From: Enterobacter sp.
Lineage (GTDB): Bacteria > Pseudomonadota > Gammaproteobacteria > Enterobacterales > Enterobacteriaceae
Direction: 5' to 3'
Length of the DNA: 59,290 nucleotides
Assembly (NCBI GenBank): GCA_022649305.1
Contig: JALCNW010000022.1
Coordinates: forward strand, 1-59,290
Below, in pieces: positions 54,732 through 59,290 of this stretch. The position numbers were made by a program, and so were the translations under genes. Below the pieces are notes generated by a model, which did not search any database, was not told the DNA's origin, and saw only the letters and a list, made by a program, of their open reading frames with translations. Each line of letters opens with the position of its first letter. Within the stretch, counting starts at the first letter, position 1.

Positions 54732-54767
54732 TTTCGTTAGTTTCGATTGTTTCGTTTATTTCGACTA
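54732..54767 (+). repeat. Four tandem 9-base TTTCG repeats
   Basis: TTTCGTTAG, TTTCGATTG, TTTCGTTTA and TTTCGACTA run head to tail. The regular 9-base spacing of TTTCG resembles operators of DeoR-family regulators, but no such gene is nearby. Confidence 0.6.
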
Positions 54768-54815
54768 ATCGTCATCACAGCTTTAGTAAACACCGAATCT
54801 TAAAACTCGAACTAA

Positions 54816-54971
54816 CTATTAGAAGAAGGGAAGTTACCTTTTCACAAAACGGGTCGCCATCGTCGCGTGCTTTTTGCTGATTTAATGCATTATAAGTATC
54901 AGCGAGATAACGAAAGCCACAACGCCATGCAGGAACTGGCCGATCATAGTCAAGAACGTGGATTCTACTAA
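54816..54971 (+). pseudogene. Remnant of an excisionase-family HTH protein
   Basis: A 51-codon open stretch ending at TAA 54969-54971 reads LLEEGKLPFHKTGRHRRVLF, then ADLMHYK, and finishes LADHSQERGFY. It is the C-terminal two-thirds of an excisionase-type helix-turn-helix protein; intact members start about 25 residues earlier and are often antitoxins paired with PIN-domain toxins. A stop codon lies immediately upstream and no PIN gene follows. It is a decayed relic. Confidence 0.65.
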
Positions 54972-55047
54972 AGGTTCATTCACCCTGTCCTGTCGTGAGA
55001 CGCCAGCGGTTTTGCTATGCTATCGCAAACCAATAAGGAGAGCGCAG

Positions 55048-55686
55048 ATGACACAAGGCGCAGTGCAAACCCCCGGTAAACGCTCGCGAGCGGTTAGCGC
55101 CAAGAAACAGGCTATTCTGAGCGCGGCGCTGGAGACCTTTTCGCAGTACGGCATTCACGGCACCCGTCTTGAACAGGTGGCCGAACTGTCTGGCGTCTCG
55201 AAAACCAATCTGCTGTATTACTTCCCCTCAAAAGAGGCGCTCTACGTCGCGGTGCTGCAACAAATTCTGGATATCTGGCTGGCACCGCTGAAGGCGTTTC
55301 GGGAAGAGTTCACGCCGCTGGTGGCGATAAAAGAGTACATCCGGCTCAAGATGGAGGTGTCACGCGATTACCCGCAGGCGTCAAGGCTGTTCTGTATGGA
55401 GATGCTACAAGGCGCGCCGCTGCTGCAGGCCGACCTGAGCGGGGATTTAAAACAGCTGATTGATGAAAAGTCGGCGATTATTGCGGGATGGGTGGAGAGC
55501 GGCAAGCTGGCTGCGGTGGATCCGCATCATCTGATCTTTATGATTTGGGCGTCGACGCAGCACTATGCGGATTTCGCCAGCCAGGTCGAAGCGGTGACCG
55601 GAAAAACGCTCCAGGACGAGGCGTTTTTCCAGAGTGCGGTCGATAACGTGCAGCGCATGATTATCGAAGGGATCCGCCTGCGTTAG
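55048..55686 (+). CDS. rutR: Pyrimidine utilisation regulator RutR
   Basis: 212 residues from ATG 55048 (MTQGAVQTPGKRSRAV), with AAGGAG upstream; the frame extends 30 codons further but without homology. It is a TetR-family repressor: HTH ILSAALETFSQYGIHGTRLEQVAELSGVSKTNLLYYF, very close to E. coli RutR, which responds to uracil and thymine. It is separated from rutA by about 8 kb of inserted DNA. Its 3' end overlaps the convergent DUF1311 gene by 4 bases. Confidence 0.95.
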   Translation: MTQGAVQTPGKRSRAVSAKKQAILSAALETFSQYGIHGTRLEQVAELSGVSKTNLLYYFPSKEALYVAVLQQILDIWLAPLKAFREEFTPLVAIKEYIRLKMEVSRDYPQASRLFCMEMLQGAPLLQADLSGDLKQLIDEKSAIIAGWVESGKLAAVDPHHLIFMIWASTQHYADFASQVEAVTGKTLQDEAFFQSAVDNVQRMIIEGIRLR

Positions 55687-56081
55687 TTCGCGGGGGGAAG
55701 AGGGCAGCTTAAATCGCCTTCTTCACACTGCATCAGCGAGGCGAGGAAGGCCTCGCGCTCAACGGTTTTTTCCGTCATGCACTGGTTGATAATCATCGGC
55801 TGAATGCTGCCGCCTTCGGTGCCCGAGGCGGCAAATGTGCAATCGGCGTCGCGCAGTACAATCCACGCCTGCTGCGCTTTCTTAAGCAGGTCGCGCTGGG
55901 GCGCGGCGGCGCGCTTTATCACGTCCTGATAGGTCTGGTTTAGCTTTTTGTCCGCCGCCTGATACTGCTGGGCGGTACAGGTATTCAAATCCATCTGCGT
56001 ATTGGCGTTTGCGCACTCTTCCGCCAGCGCGCTGGTGCTGAGCAGCAAGGCTGCACCAGCAATGACTAATCGTTTCATCAT
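55683..56081 (-). CDS. Secreted DUF1311 (LprI-like) protein
   Basis: 132 residues from ATG 56081 (a second ATG follows at once), with GGGTGAG upstream. A signal peptide (VIAGAALLLSTSALA) is followed by the lysozyme-inhibitor LprI-like domain: CANANTQMDLNTCTAQQYQAADKKLNQ, AQQAWIVLRDADCTF and four more Cys. Some relatives inhibit lysozyme; the role here is unknown. It lies between rutR and putA. Confidence 0.85.
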   Translation of the reverse strand: MMKRLVIAGAALLLSTSALAEECANANTQMDLNTCTAQQYQAADKKLNQTYQDVIKRAAAPQRDLLKKAQQAWIVLRDADCTFAASGTEGGSIQPMIINQCMTEKTVEREAFLASLMQCEEGDLSCPLPPAN

Positions 56082-56090
56082 CTCACCCAA

Positions 56091-56118
56091 TGAAAAAAGG
56101 CCCCGTTTCCGGAGCCTT
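56091..56118 (-). terminator. Terminator of putA
   Basis: On the minus strand AAGGCTCCG-GAAA-CGGGGCCTT, with one mismatch, is followed by TTTTC. It lies 13 bases after the putA stop. Confidence 0.8.
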
Positions 56119-56130
56119 ATTATCACAGCA

Positions 56131-59100
56131 TTAACCGATTGTCATCAGGCTGGCGTTGCCGCCCGCCGCCGCGGTGTTGACGCTGAGCGAGTGCTCAACG
56201 TACAGACGCTCCAGCAGCAGATTGGTCTCGCCGCGGGCAAAGCCCTGCACCGACACAATCGCACCGTCGCGCGCCGCTACCTGCTCGCACAGCTCGCGCA
56301 ACTGGTCAGAATCGCCGTGGTAAATCACCGCGTCGAAGGCCTGCTCGACCAGCACGTCCGGCTTCGCGAAGTGAATGCGTGCGGCAACGTCCTGCGGCAG
56401 CTGTTTTGCCAGGTCGCGATGCAGGCCGTCTTCTGGCCATAATACTTCGCAGCCCGTTGCCATCGCGGCGGCCAACTGGACCAGCGCATCCTGTTCGTTA
56501 TCCGCGACGCACAGCACGCGCTCGCGTGGCATCAGCGTCCAGGTGTTGCGTTCACCCGTGGGTCCCGGCAGTACACGCTGGGTTCCGGCCTGCGCCTGTT
56601 CACCAAACTGCTGGCACAACGCGTGCAGGTCAGGGCGTTTGTCTGCCCATTTCGCGAGCGCTTCCAGCGGTTGGGCGATCAACACTTTTAGCTGCGCATC
56701 GACCGGATGTTCTGCATCCTGACGTGCCAGCGTCACGGCCAGCGCATTCTCCGGACGGTTTGCCAACAGGCGGTAAAGATACAGCGGTCCACCGGCTTTC
56801 GGACCGGTGCCGGATAATCCTTCGCCGCCAAACGGCTGCACGCCGACCACGGCGCCGACCATGTTGCGGTTGACGTACAGGTTGCCCACCTTCGCGCTGC
56901 CCGTTACCTGAGCAATCGTCTCGTCGATGCGGGTATGCACGCCCAGCGTTAAGCCGTAGCCCGATGCGTTAATCTGATCGACCAGTGCGCCGAGGTTGTT
57001 GCGGCTGTAGCGCACCACGTGCAGCACCGGGCCAAAGACCTCTTTTTTCAGCTCGTCAAAGCTTGAAAGCTCGATAAGCGTCGGCGCGATAAAGGTGCCG
57101 CTGTTCCATTCGCGGGCATCTTCGCTGTTTGCACGCACGGCCTGGAACACCGGACGGCCCTTGGCGCGCATGGTCTGGATATGTTGTTCAATATTCGCTT
57201 TCGCTTCGGCGTCAATCACCGGACCGATATCGGTGGTCAGGCGACCGGGGTTGCCCATCCGGCATTCTGCCATCGCGCCGCGCAGCATTTTCAGCGTGTG
57301 CTCGGCGATGTCGTCCTGCAAGCACAGCACGCGCAGGGCAGAACAACGTTGACCGGCGCTGTCGAACGCCGAGGCCAGTACGTCCACCACCACCTGTTCG
57401 GTGAGGGCGGAGGAGTCGACGATCATCGCATTCATCCCGCCGGTTTCAGCGATCAGCGGCGTCGGACGGCCCTGCGGATCAAGACGCGTTGCAATGTTGC
57501 GTTGCAGCAGCGTCGCCACTTCGGTGGAGCCGGTAAACATCACGCCGCGCACGCGGCTGTCGGAGGTAAGCTGTGCGCCGACGGTTTCGCCACGGCCCGG
57601 CAGCAGTTGAACCACGCCCGCGGGCACACCGGCTTCGAGCAGGATGTTCACACCCTGCGCGGCAATCAGCGGCGTTTGTTCCGCAGGTTTTGCCAGCACG
57701 CTGTTACCGGCGGCCAGCGCCGCAGCGATTTGCCCGGTAAAGATCGCCAGCGGGAAGTTCCACGGGCTGATGCAAACGATCGGCCCCAGCGGACGGTGAG
57801 TTTCGTTATCAAAATCGTGGCGAACCTGGCCCGCGTAGTAATGCAGGAAGTCGACCGCCTCGCGCACTTCGGCAATCGCGTTACTGAAGGTTTTACCCGC
57901 CTCGCGCACCAGAATGCCAATCAGCTGCTGCATCTGGCCTTCCATCAGGATCGCCGCGCGCTCCAGAATGGCGGCACGTTCCTGCGGTGGTGTTGCAAAC
58001 CAGATAGGCGCGTTGTTGACCGCGTTTTCCAGTGCCAGATCCACTTCGCTTTCACGGGCTTCGCGCATGAATCCGACGATATCCTTTGGCTCGGCGGGGT
58101 TGATCACCGGCTGCATTTCACCGGCATCAACCGGGTGTTCAAGAATCGGTTTTGCCTGCCATTTTTGCAGTGCGCTGTTGAGCAGGGCAGAAGAGAGCGA
58201 CGCCAGACGATGTTCGTTCGCCAGATCCAGCCCGGCAGAGTTGACGCGGTCGTCACCGTACAGCCCGCGCGGCAGGGCGATTTTCGGATGCGGCAGGCCA
58301 ATCTGGCCTTCCTGGGCGGCCATTTTCTCGACCGCCTGCACCGGATCGGCGACCAGTTCGTCCAGTGGGAGAGTGGTGTCGGCGATACGGTTGACGAACG
58401 AGGTGTTGGCCCCGTTTTCCAGCAGGCGACGCACCAGGTATGCCAGCAGCGTTTCGTGGGTGCCGACCGGGGCATAGATACGACACGGTCGGTTCAGCTT
58501 GCCGTCAGCGACTTTGCCAGTGACCTGCTCGTACAGCGGTTCCCCCATGCCGTGCAGGCACTGGAACTCGTACTGGCCCGGATAGTAGTTCTGTCCGGCC
58601 AGGCTGTAGATCGCCGCCAGCGTGTGGGCGTTGTGGGTGGCGAACTGCGGGTAAATCAGGTTCGGCACGCCGAGCAGTTTTTTCGCACAGGCCAGATAGG
58701 AAACGTCGGTGTAAACCTTGCGAGTGTAAACCGGATAGCCTTCCAGACCGTCCATCTGCGCGCGCTTGATTTCGCTGTCCCAGTATGCGCCCTTCACCAG
58801 ACGGATCATCAGGCGACGACGGCTACGGGATGCCAAATCAATCAGGTAATCAATCACGTATGGGCAGCGCTTCATGTACGCCTGGATAACAAATCCGATG
58901 CCGTTCCAGCCTGCCAGTTCCGGCTCAAAGCACAGCTTTTCCAGCAGATCGAGGGAGATCTCCAGACGGTCGGCCTCTTCGGCGTCGATGTTGATGCCAA
59001 TGTCGTACTGACGTGCCAGCAGGGTGAGTGACTTCAGGCGCGGGTACAGTTCGTCCATCACGCGGTCGTACTGCGCGCGGCTGTAACGCGGATGCAGGGC

Positions 59101-59290
59101 GGAAAGCTTAATCGAGATACCCGGCCCTTCATAAATACCGCGCCCGTTAGAGGCCTTGCCAATGGCGTGGATCGCCTGCTGGTAAGAGACCATATAGGCT
59201 TGCGCATCGGCGGCGGTGAGCGCAGCTTCGCCCAGCATGTCGTAAGAGTAGCGGAACCCTTTGTCTTCGAGCTTGCGGGCGTTGGCCAGC
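56131..59290 (-). CDS. putA: Bifunctional proline dehydrogenase / P5C dehydrogenase PutA, N-terminus cut by window edge
   Basis: About 1053 codons of a protein usually near 1320 residues; the reading frame runs through the right edge of the window, so the N-terminal ribbon-helix-helix repressor domain is outside. The proline dehydrogenase barrel is visible ([55 protein letters not shown]). The P5C dehydrogenase domain follows with [22 protein letters not shown], the Glu in [11 protein letters not shown] and catalytic Cys in [11 protein letters not shown]. It oxidises proline to glutamate at the membrane. Confidence 0.97.
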   Translation of the reverse strand, partial: LANARKLEDKGFRYSYDMLGEAALTAADAQAYMVSYQQAIHAIGKASNGRGIYEGPGISIKLSALHPRYSRAQYDRVMDELYPRLKSLTLLARQYDIGINIDAEEADRLEISLDLLEKLCFEPELAGWNGIGFVIQAYMKRCPYVIDYLIDLASRSRRRLMIRLVKGAYWDSEIKRAQMDGLEGYPVYTRKVYTDVSYLACAKKLLGVPNLIYPQFATHNAHTLAAIYSLAGQNYYPGQYEFQCLHGMGEPLYEQVTGKVADGKLNRPCRIYAPVGTHETLLAYLVRRLLENGANTSFVNRIADTTLPLDELVADPVQAVEKMAAQEGQIGLPHPKIALPRGLYGDDRVNSAGLDLANEHRLASLSSALLNSALQKWQAKPILEHPVDAGEMQPVINPAEPKDIVGFMREARESEVDLALENAVNNAPIWFATPPQERAAILERAAILMEGQMQQLIGILVREAGKTFSNAIAEVREAVDFLHYYAGQVRHDFDNETHRPLGPIVCISPWNFPLAIFTGQIAAALAAGNSVLAKPAEQTPLIAAQGVNILLEAGVPAGVVQLLPGRGETVGAQLTSDSRVRGVMFTGSTEVATLLQRNIATRLDPQGRPTPLIAETGGMNAMIVDSSALTEQVVVDVLASAFDSAGQRCSALRVLCLQDDIAEHTLKMLRGAMAECRMGNPGRLTTDIGPVIDAEAKANIEQHIQTMRAKGRPVFQAVRANSEDAREWNSGTFIAPTLIELSSFDELKKEVFGPVLHVVRYSRNNLGALVDQINASGYGLTLGVHTRIDETIAQVTGSAKVGNLYVNRNMVGAVVGVQPFGGEGLSGTGPKAGGPLYLYRLLANRPENALAVTLARQDAEHPVDAQLKVLIAQPLEALAKWADKRPDLHALCQQFGEQAQAGTQRVLPGPTGERNTWTLMPRERVLCVADNEQDALVQLAAAMATGCEVLWPEDGLHRDLAKQLPQDVAARIHFAKPDVLVEQAFDAVIYHGDSDQLRELCEQVAARDGAIVSVQGFARGETNLLLERLYVEHSLSVNTAAAGGNASLMTIG

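Noticed and set aside
54958..55047. N-terminal extension of RutR by 30 codons
   Set aside because: It starts inside the excisionase-like relic, and the known RutR N terminus MTQGAV begins at 55048 after AAGGAG.
57181..59031. Long open frame (616 codons) on the plus strand
   Set aside because: It is entirely antisense to putA, has no recognisable domain and an arginine/histidine-rich composition typical of the reverse frame of a GC-rich gene.

Overview
The window reads as the chromosome of a member of the Enterobacteriaceae, most like Enterobacter, Lelliottia or a close relative. That placement is an inference from protein similarity and gene order; no 16S or marker gene is present. The outer parts follow the Escherichia coli K-12 map closely: ompA-sulA-sxy-yccS-yccF-helD-mgsA-yccT-yccU-hspQ-rlmI-acyP-tusE-yccA-serT on the left, and agp-yccJ-wrbA-ymdF-rutGFEDCBA-rutR-putA on the right. 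ompA (left edge) and putA (right edge) are cut by the window ends.

Region 1 (1-12187) is core genome: an outer-membrane porin, SOS division inhibitor, competence regulator, DNA helicase IV, methylglyoxal synthase, rRNA methyltransferase and tRNA thiolation relay. Region 2 (12456-14578) holds an OppA-family binding protein and a tandem duplication of the serine tRNA (UGA), each copy with its own terminator. Region 3 (14578-20458, minus strand) is an eight-gene, mostly overlapping operon around a cyclopropane-synthase-like methyltransferase, an FAD oxidoreductase, a short-chain dehydrogenase and DUF1365, DUF2878, DUF3833 and chalcone-isomerase-like proteins. It probably modifies unsaturated membrane acyl chains. 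Region 4 (21103-33792, plus strand) is a long, tightly packed run: periplasmic serine-type sulfatase, its radical SAM maturase, a MoxR/DUF58/VWA (Bat) set, a periplasmic HAD phosphatase, an MscS-type channel and a FadL-type porin.

Region 5 (33987-39045) contains a YagU-like protein, an MgtE-type magnesium transporter preceded by what looks like an M-box (ykoK) magnesium riboswitch, a DedA protein, an SDR/HxlR divergent pair with a clear palindromic operator, and agp. Region 6 (39078-47196) carries yccJ-wrbA, ymdF, a DMT exporter and the complete pyrimidine-degradation operon rutABCDEFG with a sigma-54 promoter and a RutR-like site.

Region 7 (about 47380-54971) is an insertion between rutA and rutR, which are divergent neighbours in E. 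coli. It holds a SymE-like toxin with a candidate SymR antisense RNA and LexA box; a 1209-residue AT-rich membrane-spanning P-loop NTPase (YobI/KAP-like, a candidate single-gene defence protein); two tandem F420-reductase-like proteins under a MarR regulator; and the remnant of an excisionase-family DNA-binding protein. Related hairpin repeats border the P-loop gene. The right end (55048-59290) returns to the core: rutR, a small DUF1311 secreted protein and putA.

The most interesting material is the rutA/rutR insertion, the magnesium riboswitch, and the sulfatase-Bat operon with its degenerate second VWA protein.
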